From positions 893,353-957,352 of the forward strand of contig NZ_LN913001.1 of assembly GCF_001487105.1 (NCBI RefSeq): 64,000 bases of DNA. The letters are read 5' to 3'. Below the pieces are notes generated by a model. It was not told where the DNA came from. It did not search any database and saw only the letters and a list, made by a program, of their open reading frames with translations. Every line of letters starts with the position of its first letter. Position 1 is the stretch's first letter. Source of the DNA: Mediterraneibacter massiliensis (GTDB lineage: Bacteria; Bacillota; Clostridia; Lachnospirales; Lachnospiraceae). The translations under genes were made by a program, and so were the position numbers. Positions 49,626 through 56,272 of this stretch are shown here, piece by piece.

Positions 49626-49755
49626 TGAAAACAGTGTAATTGTAAAAACATGGGTACAATTAGTCCGGAACGGGACATATCCAAAAAAGAGTGTTCCAAA
49701 CATTAGTAACCTGCAGGAAGTAGTATATAAAATTTTAGAAATGGAGGAAAATTAG
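49618..49755 (+). CDS. Small tail-region protein (45 aa), CD1375-like
   Basis: A 45-residue protein with NSVIVKTWVQLVRNGTY in its first half. GTG start overlapping the previous stop, behind AAGGAGGTG. The pattern V-KTWV-LV--GTY---VP-NL-VV--I is shared with the next gene. It resembles the small CD1375-type proteins found between tail and holin genes; the role is unknown. Confidence 0.55.
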   Translation: MFSENSVIVKTWVQLVRNGTYPKKSVPNISNLQEVVYKILEMEEN

Positions 49756-49756
49756 T

Positions 49757-49894
49757 ATGGTATTTACAAAGGACAGTATTTTAGTAAAAACATGGGTAAG
49801 TTTAGTGGTCGCAGGGACATTTACCCTGGAGCAGGTCCCGAAGCTGTTTAATTTAAAGAGCGTAGTATCGGAGATTGTAAGTACTCTTTTATAG
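49757..49894 (+). CDS. Small tail-region protein (45 aa), paralogue of the preceding gene
   Basis: A 45-residue protein with DSILVKTWVSLVVAGTFTLE near its start. It has the same length as its neighbour, a related sequence, and a start 2 bp after that neighbour's stop, with ATGGAGG in the previous codons as ribosome binding site. The pair reads as a tandem duplication that diverged. Confidence 0.55.
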   Translation: MVFTKDSILVKTWVSLVVAGTFTLEQVPKLFNLKSVVSEIVSTLL

Positions 49895-49908
49895 GGGGAT
49901 AAGCAGAT

Positions 49909-50220
49909 ATGGAGCAGCCTATTTTAAGAGCAGAACATGAAGAATTTAAAACAAGAATAGAAGAACATTTTAAACGAAATGATAGAAGAATAGGAGACTT
50001 GGAAGAAACAATAAGGCAGATTGCCGATCTAACTGCCAGTGTCCACAGTTTAGCGTTAAGCGTAGAGAACATTGCAAAATCTCAGACGCGCCAAGAAGAG
50101 AAGTTGGAAGAACTTGAGGGCAGAGATGGCGAAAAATGGAGACAGGTAAGCGGATACATACTAACACTTATTCTTGGAGCAGTGGTGGCAATCGTTCTTA
50201 CTAAGATTGGATTAGCATAG
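49909..50220 (+). CDS. Haemolysin XhlA-type lysis accessory protein
   Basis: A 103-residue protein with a charged coiled-coil N-terminus (about residues 5-70) and one C-terminal membrane helix (YILTLILGAVVAIVLTKIG). This is the XhlA layout: in Bacillus phages XhlA works with the holin to release endolysin. The holin gene follows after 14 bp. Confidence 0.82.
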   Translation: MEQPILRAEHEEFKTRIEEHFKRNDRRIGDLEETIRQIADLTASVHSLALSVENIAKSQTRQEEKLEELEGRDGEKWRQVSGYILTLILGAVVAIVLTKIGLA

Positions 50221-50234
50221 GAGGTAAAAAATAT

Positions 50235-50480
50235 ATGAAAAAAGAATATTGGGTAGAATGGAAAGAATGGGCGAAGGCAGCAGGAATACGGGCAATTAAA
50301 ACGCTGGCACAGACCGCCGTGGCCACTATAGGAACGGCAGTGGTGCTGGATGATGTGAACTGGATTATGGTGGCGTCTGCATCGGCTCTGGCTGGTGTGT
50401 TGTCTATATTAACTAGCATTGCAGGACTGCCGGAAGTCCCGAAGTGGGAAGAAGTAGAAAATGATTCAGAAGATATGTAA
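50235..50480 (+). CDS. Phage holin
   Basis: An 81-residue holin with two membrane helices (about residues 18-36 and 42-62), an N-terminus rich in charge (KKEYWVEWKEWAKAAGIRAI) and an acidic tail (PKWEEVENDSEDM), resembling the phi LC3/r1t holin family. It makes membrane lesions that let the endolysin (52257-52925) reach the wall. GGAGG precedes the ATG. Lysogeny cargo genes now separate holin and endolysin. Confidence 0.82.
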   Translation: MKKEYWVEWKEWAKAAGIRAIKTLAQTAVATIGTAVVLDDVNWIMVASASALAGVLSILTSIAGLPEVPKWEEVENDSEDM

Positions 50481-50537
50481 ATATTGTATGGTATAAAAAA
50501 TATTTTAGAACCACTAGAAAAAAGAACATTTATATTG

Positions 50538-50573
50538 TATAATTAGTGAACACAATAAGAGTATATTATTGTG
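50538..50573 (+). promoter_or_regulatory. Promoter -10 and palindromic operator upstream of the DUF2335 pair
   Basis: TATAAT (50538-50543, weak -35 TAGAAA 17 bp before) is followed by CACAATAA (50551-50558) and TTATTGTG (50566-50573), an 8-bp perfect inverted repeat around the expected start of transcription. It suggests an independently regulated cargo unit. The rest of 50481-50613 shows nothing else. Confidence 0.5.
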
Positions 50574-50613
50574 AAGCCGTGTTAATAGAACTACTTGGAA
50601 GGGAAGGGTTTGT

Positions 50614-50802
50614 ATGAGAACTACTATTAGCAAGAGTTTTTTAGACGGGTATGCAAGAGTGTTAAATTTAAGTGGTACAAAAGAATGGCCTAATCTTTCA
50701 GAAAATAAATTGAGAGATTACGAAGCACTGAGGAGCGATTGGGAAAATGTCGGAAAATCAATCAGAGAAGAAACAAGAAGTTTTAGAAGCGCCAGATGTT
50801 GA
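50614..50802 (+). CDS. Small protein preceding DUF2335
   Basis: A 62-residue protein (TTISKSFLDGYARVLNLSGT near the start) that overlaps the DUF2335 gene by 56 bp, which implies coupling. GGAAGGGAAGGG precedes the ATG. It is seen as a partner of DUF2335 genes. Function unknown; a toxin-antitoxin-like relation is conceivable but unproven. Confidence 0.6.
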   Translation: MRTTISKSFLDGYARVLNLSGTKEWPNLSENKLRDYEALRSDWENVGKSIREETRSFRSARC

Positions 50803-51238
50803 AGTGGAAGAGAAAGAAAAAGAACAAGTCCGACAAGTAGTAGCCGAAGTTATAAGAAGTGAATTCAGTGGACCGATTCCGCCGCCGAATATTATAAAAG
50901 GATATGAAGAAGTATTGCCCGGATCTGCCGACAGGATTCTTGCAATGGCGGAAAAACAATCAAATCATCGGCAAGAAATGGAAAAAAGGATTATAAAAAC
51001 GGAATCAAGAGATAGTTTGCTTGGAATTCTATTTGCATTCATGTTGGGCTTTGGGTGTATTGTGGCTGCTGTAGTTATGGTTATACTTGTTCCTAAGAGC
51101 GCGGGGGTAATTTCAGGTGCGGTTTTAGGTGTTACAGGCATTGCTTCAATTATTGCTACTTTTATCAAGGGTACAAGAGGAAGCTACAGTAAAAGACAGG
51201 GAGAGAAAAAAGGACAAAATTCTGAAAATTCAATATAA
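50747..51238 (+). CDS. DUF2335 membrane protein
   Basis: A 163-residue protein with the DUF2335 signature FSGPIPPPNIIKGYEEVLPG and SADRILAMAEKQSNHRQEME (residues about 45-80), then two membrane helices (about 92-115 and 120-142) and a basic tail. DUF2335 proteins occur in prophages and mobile elements. Their role is unknown, though a membrane effector or superinfection function is possible. It lies between the holin and the GNAT unit with its own promoter, so it is probably lysogenic cargo. Confidence 0.78.
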   Translation: MSENQSEKKQEVLEAPDVEVEEKEKEQVRQVVAEVIRSEFSGPIPPPNIIKGYEEVLPGSADRILAMAEKQSNHRQEMEKRIIKTESRDSLLGILFAFMLGFGCIVAAVVMVILVPKSAGVISGAVLGVTGIASIIATFIKGTRGSYSKRQGEKKGQNSENSI

Positions 51239-51287
51239 GGCAAGAATGATTCAGAGGGCGAGTGATCGTCCTCTTATCCATAAAATT

Positions 51288-51331
51288 AATAAACACAATA
51301 TATAGATGAAATGTAAATGAAATAGTTTGCA
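51288..51331. repeat. Degenerate copy of the attP right arm
   Basis: AATAAACACA (51288-51297) and GAAATAGTTTGCA (51319-51331) recur in the same order and orientation at 52984-52993 and 53007-53019, just before the attR crossover. TTGT and GAAAA also match further on. The copy looks like a decayed att arm. Confidence 0.55.
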
Positions 51332-51339
51332 TCTTGTAG

Positions 51340-51369
51340 TTGAAAAAAGAGGTATATTTTTGCTATAAT
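51340..51369 (+). promoter_or_regulatory. Promoter of the small-protein/GNAT unit
   Basis: TTGAAA (51340-51345) and TATAAT (51364-51369), 18-bp spacer, lead into the two-gene unit that ends at a terminator (52198-52225). Confidence 0.65.
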
Positions 51370-51415
51370 AAAGAAAAAATAGCATTGTCATTTTAAAGAA
51401 GGGAGTGAGATTGTC

Positions 51416-51586
51416 ATGGCAACGAAAAGTATCTTAAAGACAATCAATATAAAAGATAATAAAACTGCCCGCAATTTCATGGAAGCATTTGAGAAATCAA
51501 AAAATAGCCCTAAAAAAGACGTTAAATATACCAGAAAATGCACAGAAATTACGGGAGATAAAATCAAAGAGTTCTTTGATATGTAA
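51416..51586 (+). CDS. Small basic protein paired with a GNAT acetyltransferase
   Basis: A 56-residue basic protein (MATKSILKTINIKDNKTARN start, EITGDKIKEFFDM end). GAAGGGAGTGAG precedes the ATG. The acetyltransferase starts 4 bp after its stop, and the two lie between one promoter and one terminator. As I recall, similar small proteins precede GNAT genes in other Firmicutes prophages. An antitoxin-like or substrate-like role is possible; no DNA-binding motif is visible. Confidence 0.6.
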   Translation: MATKSILKTINIKDNKTARNFMEAFEKSKNSPKKDVKYTRKCTEITGDKIKEFFDM

Positions 51587-51590
51587 AAAA

Positions 51591-52199
51591 ATGCCAGAGT
51601 TTAAACAATTTAATTTGAGTAGCATGATAGAACAACTTGGGGAGGAGAGGACAAAACGAATACTCTCCTCTTTTGTATGTCCACTGAATGAAGATGTTCA
51701 GGAATTTTGTCAGAAGAAAGCGATAGAGTTTTCCAAAAGAGGTTTTGCCCAAACATATCTTGTATACTGGCAAGAAGGTAACGAAAAAGAATTTATAGGT
51801 TATTATACAATAGCGATGAAACATTTTACTGTCAGTAAGAAAGATTTGAGTAATAAAATATTTTCTCGAGTAAAACAGCATGGTACATATGATAATTCGA
51901 CAGGAGCATATATTATATCAGCTCCGCTTATTGCTCAACTTGGGAAAAACTTTGATAAAGGGAATGATACATTAATTTCTGGAAGTGAAATTCTTCAAAT
52001 GGCAATAGATAGAATACGTAATATTCAGAAGGAGATTGGCGGAAAATTTTTGTATTTGGAATGTGAAGAAAAAGATAAATTATTGCAATTTTATGAAAAG
52101 AATAATTTTGTATCGTTTGGTAAGAGGAAATTGGATAAGGATGAAACAAATTTGGAAGGAACGTGCTTAATACAATTATTGCAATATTGGGAAAATTAA
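51591..52199 (+). CDS. GNAT family acetyltransferase-like protein
   Basis: A 202-residue protein of GNAT type: a long N-terminal region (MPEFKQFNLSSMIEQLGEER) and a GNAT end (KFLYLECEEKDKLLQFYEKN, then NFVSFGKRKL), where the LYLEC strand and FYEKNNF turn are diagnostic. The canonical acetyl-CoA loop (Q/RxxGxG/A) is not clear, so activity is uncertain. The ATG at 51591 is chosen by its position after the small gene. It is transcribed with that gene as a self-contained unit. Confidence 0.7.
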   Translation: MPEFKQFNLSSMIEQLGEERTKRILSSFVCPLNEDVQEFCQKKAIEFSKRGFAQTYLVYWQEGNEKEFIGYYTIAMKHFTVSKKDLSNKIFSRVKQHGTYDNSTGAYIISAPLIAQLGKNFDKGNDTLISGSEILQMAIDRIRNIQKEIGGKFLYLECEEKDKLLQFYEKNNFVSFGKRKLDKDETNLEGTCLIQLLQYWEN

Positions 52200-52225
52200 G
52201 AGCCTAAAAAACGGGGCTCTTTTTT
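52198..52225 (+). terminator. Terminator of the GNAT unit
   Basis: AAGAGCC (52198-52204) pairs with GGCTCTT (52215-52221), followed by a T-run to 52225. It closes the small-protein/GNAT unit before the endolysin gene. Confidence 0.8.
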
Positions 52226-52256
52226 GTTGTGTTATTGCGACAGGAAGGAGAACACT

Positions 52257-52925
52257 ATGTTATTAAAGGAGATAGCAGTACAGCTAATGGAACATTTATG
52301 CAGCCACAACTGGCATGGATATAGCCAGTATAGCCGATGGGGCGATGGAGAAGGAACATGCGACATTGCTATAAACGGAAAAGTTTACAAACTGGAACAG
52401 GGCGACAGGGATTGCAGTTCTGCGATCATTTCCGCATTTGAAGCCGCCGGAATCAGCTGCGGAGGTGCAACCTACACAGGAAATATGCGCTCCTGCATGA
52501 CGGGAACAGGCAATTTTAAATGGCACCCTATGTCGGACGGATATATAGCACAGCGTGGGGATGTCTATTTGAATGAAGCGAACCACACAGCTATGTGCAC
52601 GTCTGCTGTGCCGGACATGCTGGCGGAATTTAGCGTATCGGAGACGGGAGGAATTGACGGCGTTGAAGGTGATCAGACCGGATACGAGTCTTACATCCAT
52701 TCCTACTACGATTATCCCTGGGACGGCATTTTAGAGTGTATATGCACAGATACAGACGGAAAAAGCACTGCCGGAAATGATACAGGAACAACTTACACAG
52801 TACAGGCAGGAGATACGCTGTCAGGTATTGCACAACGTTTCAATACCACGTATCAGAAAATCGCCCAGATTAACGGAATAAGCAATCCAAACGTGATTTA
52901 TCCAGGGCAGGTGCTCAAAGTATAA
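52257..52925 (+). CDS. Endolysin: NlpC/P60-type hydrolase with C-terminal LysM
   Basis: A 222-residue lysin. The N-terminal NlpC/P60-like domain has the catalytic Cys in [16 protein letters not shown] (about residue 52) and the His in EANHTAMC (about residue 114). A short linker ([14 protein letters not shown]) leads to one LysM repeat, [20 protein letters not shown], which binds peptidoglycan. It cleaves wall peptides at the end of infection. There is no signal peptide, so it relies on the holin. AGGAAGGAG precedes the ATG at 52257. Confidence 0.88.
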   Translation: MLLKEIAVQLMEHLCSHNWHGYSQYSRWGDGEGTCDIAINGKVYKLEQGDRDCSSAIISAFEAAGISCGGATYTGNMRSCMTGTGNFKWHPMSDGYIAQRGDVYLNEANHTAMCTSAVPDMLAEFSVSETGGIDGVEGDQTGYESYIHSYYDYPWDGILECICTDTDGKSTAGNDTGTTYTVQAGDTLSGIAQRFNTTYQKIAQINGISNPNVIYPGQVLKV

Positions 52926-52929
52926 AATA

Positions 52930-52950
52930 CCCCTGGGGTGATCCCAGGGG
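52930..52950. terminator. Hairpin after the endolysin gene
   Basis: CCCCTGGG (52930-52937) pairs perfectly with CCCAGGGG (52943-52950) around a 5-nt loop, 5 bp after the endolysin stop. There is no T-run on the plus strand. It probably ends or stabilises late transcripts before attR. Confidence 0.55.
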
Positions 52951-53020
52951 AAGAATATTGTATCATCCGATTAAATACTGTATAATAAACACATATAAAT
53001 AAGGTAGAAATAGTTTGCAC

Positions 53021-53054
53021 GTTGTTTCGAAAAGGTTGACACAATGGGGATCGA
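53021..53054 (+). mobile_element. attR (right prophage junction in sleC)
   Basis: Phage sequence GTTGTTTCGAAAAGGT meets host codons ACACAATGGGG across TGAC at 53037-53040. Combined with attL the phage halves give a 34-bp dyad, and the host halves restore the sleC frame (Trp-Met-Thr-Gln-Trp-Gly). Confidence 0.8.
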
Positions 53055-53422
53055 AATCTTTGGGAGACCAGGGATATTCAGCCATCGAGATACTTCGGTA
53101 TTTTTATGGGGACAATATGTATATCAATATGGCAGAGGAGATTTCGGGGCTTCCCTCTTCATGGCCGGGATATACGCTGGAAATTGGAACAAACGGAGAC
53201 AAGGTACGCCAGATGCAGGAGCAGTTAAATGTGATCGCCGGAGCATACCCAGCGCTTCCGAAGATCAGTGCCGATGGAATATATGGACCGGCTACAGAAG
53301 AAGCAGTGAGAAAATTTCAAGAAGTATTTGAACTTCCGGTCACAGGAAAAGTGGACTATGCAACCTGGTATAAAATATCAGGTATATATGTAGGGGTGTC
53401 CAGAATTGCTGAATTAGTATAA
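53039..53422 (+). CDS. sleC: Spore cortex-lytic enzyme SleC, 3' part (gene split by prophage)
   Basis: The last 127 codons of sleC: TQWGSKSLGDQGYSAIEILR completes the lytic domain, and residues about 45-120 form a peptidoglycan-binding domain (QEQLNVIAGAYPALPKISAD, GIYGPATEEAVRKFQ). In the lysogen an in-frame TTG at 53015 could start a short product, but it lacks a good ribosome binding site and would give no complete enzyme. Joined to codons 1-300 at 17377-18276, it gives a protein of about 427 residues, normal for SleC. Confidence 0.88.
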   Translation, partial: TQWGSKSLGDQGYSAIEILRYFYGDNMYINMAEEISGLPSSWPGYTLEIGTNGDKVRQMQEQLNVIAGAYPALPKISADGIYGPATEEAVRKFQEVFELPVTGKVDYATWYKISGIYVGVSRIAELV

Positions 53423-53427
53423 AAATG

Positions 53428-53468
53428 CAGGAGCAGAGATTGCGCAGGAGCAGAAATTTCTGCTCCTG
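53428..53468. terminator. Bidirectional terminator after sleC with overlapping repeats
   Basis: CAGGAGCAGAAA and TTTCTGCTCCTG form a perfect 24-bp palindrome (53445-53468). A second CAGGAGCAGA (53428-53437) can compete for the right arm. It lies between the converging sleC end and the small gene at 53473-53649. Confidence 0.6.
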
Positions 53469-53472
53469 TAAA

Positions 53473-53649
53473 TCATTCTGCGAGAGAATACATCATAAGA
53501 AAATTTTCACGTTCAAATTTATCCATATGTACAAAATCTGTAAAATCTACATCAACAAAGTACATTGGCTGTCCGCAGCAGATCGCATGTGCTTTATTAT
53601 TGGTATAATGATATTTTTTGCATTTTATGCAATAAAAGACATGCATCAT
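53473..53649 (-). CDS. Small Cys/His-containing protein (58 aa)
   Basis: A 58-residue minus-strand protein: MMHVFYCIKCKKYHYTNNKA, then HAICCGQPMYFVDVDFTDFV. Cys-x-x-Cys near the start and Cys-Cys near residue 25 form a zinc-ribbon-like set. AGAGGGGTGA precedes the ATG on the minus strand. It converges on sleC across a shared palindrome. Function unknown. It is preferred over a plus-strand frame in the same place because of its zinc-ribbon pattern and ribosome binding site. Confidence 0.6.
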   Translation of the reverse strand: MMHVFYCIKCKKYHYTNNKAHAICCGQPMYFVDVDFTDFVHMDKFERENFLMMYSLAE

Positions 53650-53809
53650 AATCAGTCACCCCTCTCTTATATTAAAATGATATCATAAATATGCATTTAT
53701 GTGGGGATAAAATGCAATTTTGAGTATAGCGTATCGTTAAGAAACGTATATATGAAAAGGATGAGTCAGGAAATATCCGAATTGTGTAAAATTGGGGGAA
53801 AGGCGGCGT

Positions 53810-55051
53810 ATGAAAAGAAGACGGACAGAAAGAAAATGGGGAAAAAAGAGAGTCCTGATCGGAATATTGGTGCTCTTATCTGCCGGTATAGCAGTATGGA
53901 GTATAGGTGGCCTTGCGCCTGTTTCTAAGAGGGGGCATAAGATCAACACATGGAGTACTGTAAGAGGAGAAAAAGAGATACAGCGGTGTATAACAGAAAC
54001 GAATATGGACAGGCAGAAGACGTCGGATCAGCATTATGGAGCAAAAGGATTCTATTATCAGAAATTAACAGCAGCGGAACAGGATATGTACTATGCGCTT
54101 TGGCAGGGAGTAAAAGAGGAACTTGCATATATCGAGCTTCCTACATCTGATGGAGAACTAGCAGCAAAGGTCTATGAGTACCTATTGTATGACAGACCGG
54201 AATTATTCTGGTGCGACGGTACCTCCAAGATGACGATTTATGAAACAACGCTTCAGTTTTACCCTGGTTATCACTGTACAGGAGAGCAGAAAAAAGAAAG
54301 AGAAGCGCAGATACAGACGGCGTCAAAGGCATGTTTAGACGCTTTTGCGCAGGGGATGACAGAATATGAACAGATACGTTATATTTTTGATTATCTGGTG
54401 AAAACAGTAGAATATGATTCAAAGGCTCCGGACAACCAGAATATATACAGCGCTCTGGTGAACAAGAAATCCGTGTGTGCCGGCTATGCGCGGGCAGCGC
54501 AGTACTTGCTGCAGCAGGCAGGAATGGAGTGTATCTATGTGGTAGGCGATATTGTGGGACAAGGAGCACATGCATGGAATATCGTGAACTGTGAGGGAAA
54601 ATATTATCAGATGGATGCAACATTTGGAGATCCTGTATTTCTGGCGGAGGAAGAAAACATGTCCGTTCCACAGGAGATCGTGAACTATGATTATCTTTGC
54701 TGTACAGATGAAGTGATCATACAGACGCATAGGGCAGATGAAAGCATGGGATATCCTGTCTGCAGTTCGGATGACCTGCATTATTATAGGATGGAAGGCA
54801 TGTATTATGAGACGTTTGACGCGGAGGAAATACGCAGCAAAATGCGTGAGAGTTTCTATCTGGGAGAGACGTCTTTTACTTGTAAATTCTCCGATCATGC
54901 TCTGTATCTGGAGGCATGCAGTACACTGATCGGAGAAGTGCTGCCTGCTGTCTGTGCAGAGATTGCAGAGTATCATGGTGTGAGCAGTGTGCGGTATACA
55001 TATGTGGAGGATGAGGATATGAATAAGATCATGGTTTTCTGGGAATTGTGA
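53810..55051 (+). CDS. Membrane-anchored transglutaminase-like protein
   Basis: A 413-residue protein. A very basic N-terminus (MKRRRTERKWGKKR) and one membrane helix (about residues 15-33) anchor it. The transglutaminase-like domain shows the catalytic Cys in KSVCAGYARAAQYLL (about residue 223), His in GQGAHAWNIVNC (about residue 254) and Asp in YYQMDATFGDP. Such extracellular domains act as cysteine proteases or cross-linkers of wall proteins; the substrate is unknown. The ATG at 53810 is used because GGGGGAAAGGCGG lies just ahead. Confidence 0.82.
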   Translation: MKRRRTERKWGKKRVLIGILVLLSAGIAVWSIGGLAPVSKRGHKINTWSTVRGEKEIQRCITETNMDRQKTSDQHYGAKGFYYQKLTAAEQDMYYALWQGVKEELAYIELPTSDGELAAKVYEYLLYDRPELFWCDGTSKMTIYETTLQFYPGYHCTGEQKKEREAQIQTASKACLDAFAQGMTEYEQIRYIFDYLVKTVEYDSKAPDNQNIYSALVNKKSVCAGYARAAQYLLQQAGMECIYVVGDIVGQGAHAWNIVNCEGKYYQMDATFGDPVFLAEEENMSVPQEIVNYDYLCCTDEVIIQTHRADESMGYPVCSSDDLHYYRMEGMYYETFDAEEIRSKMRESFYLGETSFTCKFSDHALYLEACSTLIGEVLPAVCAEIAEYHGVSSVRYTYVEDEDMNKIMVFWEL

Positions 55052-55068
55052 AAAATGAAATTGTAGTA

Positions 55069-55097
55069 TTGAAATATGAATTTAAATGTAGTATAAT
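55069..55097 (+). promoter_or_regulatory. Promoter of carAB
   Basis: TTGAAA (55069-55074) and TATAAT (55092-55097) with a 17-bp spacer, about 105 bp upstream of carA. Confidence 0.7.
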
Positions 55098-55117
55098 CTT
55101 TACAATTTGAGAAAGTG

Positions 55118-55149
55118 GGCGCTCTGGATGAAAAGACTCCAAGAGTGCC
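55118..55149 (+). terminator. Leader hairpin/attenuator of carAB
   Basis: GGCGCTCT (55118-55125) pairs with AGAGTGCC (55142-55149), with an inner GGA/TCC extension. TTTGTT follows. Its place between promoter and start suggests attenuation, possibly linked to pyrimidine or arginine levels. A PyrR-type loop is not evident. Confidence 0.45.
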
Positions 55150-55201
55150 TTTGTTATGCGCAAATCAAACAGTAAAATTTACGAAGGGATAAGGTGGACA
55201 G

Positions 55202-56272
55202 ATGAAGGCATTTCTGATATTAGAAGACGGAACTGTGTTTACGGGGACTAGCATTGGTTCGACAAAAGATATGATCAGCGAAATCGTATTTAATACCTCC
55301 ATGACAGGATATTTAGAGGTATTGACTGACCCTTCTTATGCGGGACAGGCAGTGGTCATGACCTATCCGTTGATTGGAAACTATGGGATCACGCCGGACA
55401 TGGAATCTAAAAAGGCATGGCCGGATGGGTATATTGTGAGAGAATTGTCCCGTATGCCGAGCAATTTCCGGTGTGAGGGAACGATCCAAGATTTCTTAAA
55501 AGAGCAGGATATTCCGGGGATTGCGGGGGTGGATACGCGTGCCCTTACAAAGATTCTCAGGGAAAAGGGAACCATGAATGGGATGATCACTACGAATACA
55601 GATTACGATCTGGGAGAAATTCTTCCTAAATTAAAGGAATATAAGGTGGGAGATGTGGTCTCTAAAGCAACTTGTTCTGAAAAATATGTCCTTGAAGGAA
55701 ACGGCAAAAAGGTGGCACTTCTGGATCTGGGGGCAAAAAATAATATTGCCAAATCTCTGCATCAACGCGGCTGCGAAGTGACTGTATATCCGGCACACAC
55801 AACGGCGGAAGAAATTCTTTCATCTTATCCTGACGGAATCATGTTGTCCAACGGACCTGGAGACCCGGCAGACTGTACTTCCATTATAAAAGAAATTAAA
55901 AAATTGTATGACAGTGATATTCCAATCTTTGCGATCTGCTTGGGACATCAGCTTATGGCTCTTGCAACGGGGGCAACTACACATAAATTAAAATACGGGC
56001 ACAGGGGAGGCAATCATCCGGTCAAAGATCTGCAGACAAACCGTGTCTATATTTCCTCACAGAATCATGGCTATGTGGTGGATACCGAAAGTGTAGATGC
56101 AAATGTTGCGGTTCCGGCGTTTGTCAATGTAAATGATGGTACGAACGAAGGGCTTTCTTATGTTGGAAAGAAGATATTTACTGTGCAGTTTCATCCAGAG
56201 GCGTGTCCGGGACCACAGGATTCTGGTTACTTGTTTGATCGGTTTATAGATATGATGGGAGGGACGAAATAA
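55202..56272 (+). CDS. carA: Carbamoyl phosphate synthase, small (glutaminase) subunit
   Basis: A 356-residue subunit that hydrolyses glutamine and sends ammonia to CarB. The class I amidotransferase domain has the nucleophile Cys in FAICLGHQLMALATG (about residue 243) and His/Glu in VQFHPEACPGP (about residue 335). The N-terminal domain shows SMTGYLEVLTDPSYAGQ-type sequence (here NTSMTGYLEVLTDPSYAGQ, residues 30-48). Its stop and the carB start share one base (TAATG), so the subunits are made together. Confidence 0.96.
   Translation: MKAFLILEDGTVFTGTSIGSTKDMISEIVFNTSMTGYLEVLTDPSYAGQAVVMTYPLIGNYGITPDMESKKAWPDGYIVRELSRMPSNFRCEGTIQDFLKEQDIPGIAGVDTRALTKILREKGTMNGMITTNTDYDLGEILPKLKEYKVGDVVSKATCSEKYVLEGNGKKVALLDLGAKNNIAKSLHQRGCEVTVYPAHTTAEEILSSYPDGIMLSNGPGDPADCTSIIKEIKKLYDSDIPIFAICLGHQLMALATGATTHKLKYGHRGGNHPVKDLQTNRVYISSQNHGYVVDTESVDANVAVPAFVNVNDGTNEGLSYVGKKIFTVQFHPEACPGPQDSGYLFDRFIDMMGGTK

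Larger units (their letters stand above)
18277..53038. mobile_element. Complete siphovirus-type prophage inserted in sleC
   Basis: A 34.8-kb element bounded by attL and attR, carrying integrase, lysogeny switch, recombination and replication genes, late regulator, full head and tail modules, and lysis genes. No core structural module is obviously broken. A small terminase subunit and an excision factor were not recognised. Gene order is unusual in that the terminase large subunit follows portal and MuF genes. Joining the host flanks restores sleC exactly, which shows that these are the true boundaries. Accessory genes sit at both ends: NYN, type I toxin-antitoxin and defence-like genes on the left; DUF2335 and GNAT genes on the right. 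Confidence 0.93.

Noticed and set aside
18277..53038. Integration at a tRNA gene by a tyrosine integrase
   Set aside because: No tRNA is present at either end and the integrase is a serine recombinase. The junctions fall inside sleC codons.
53425..53688. An 87-codon plus-strand frame after sleC
   Set aside because: Its start is inside a terminator palindrome and the product has no family features. The minus-strand 58-aa protein in the same place has a zinc-ribbon pattern and a good ribosome binding site.
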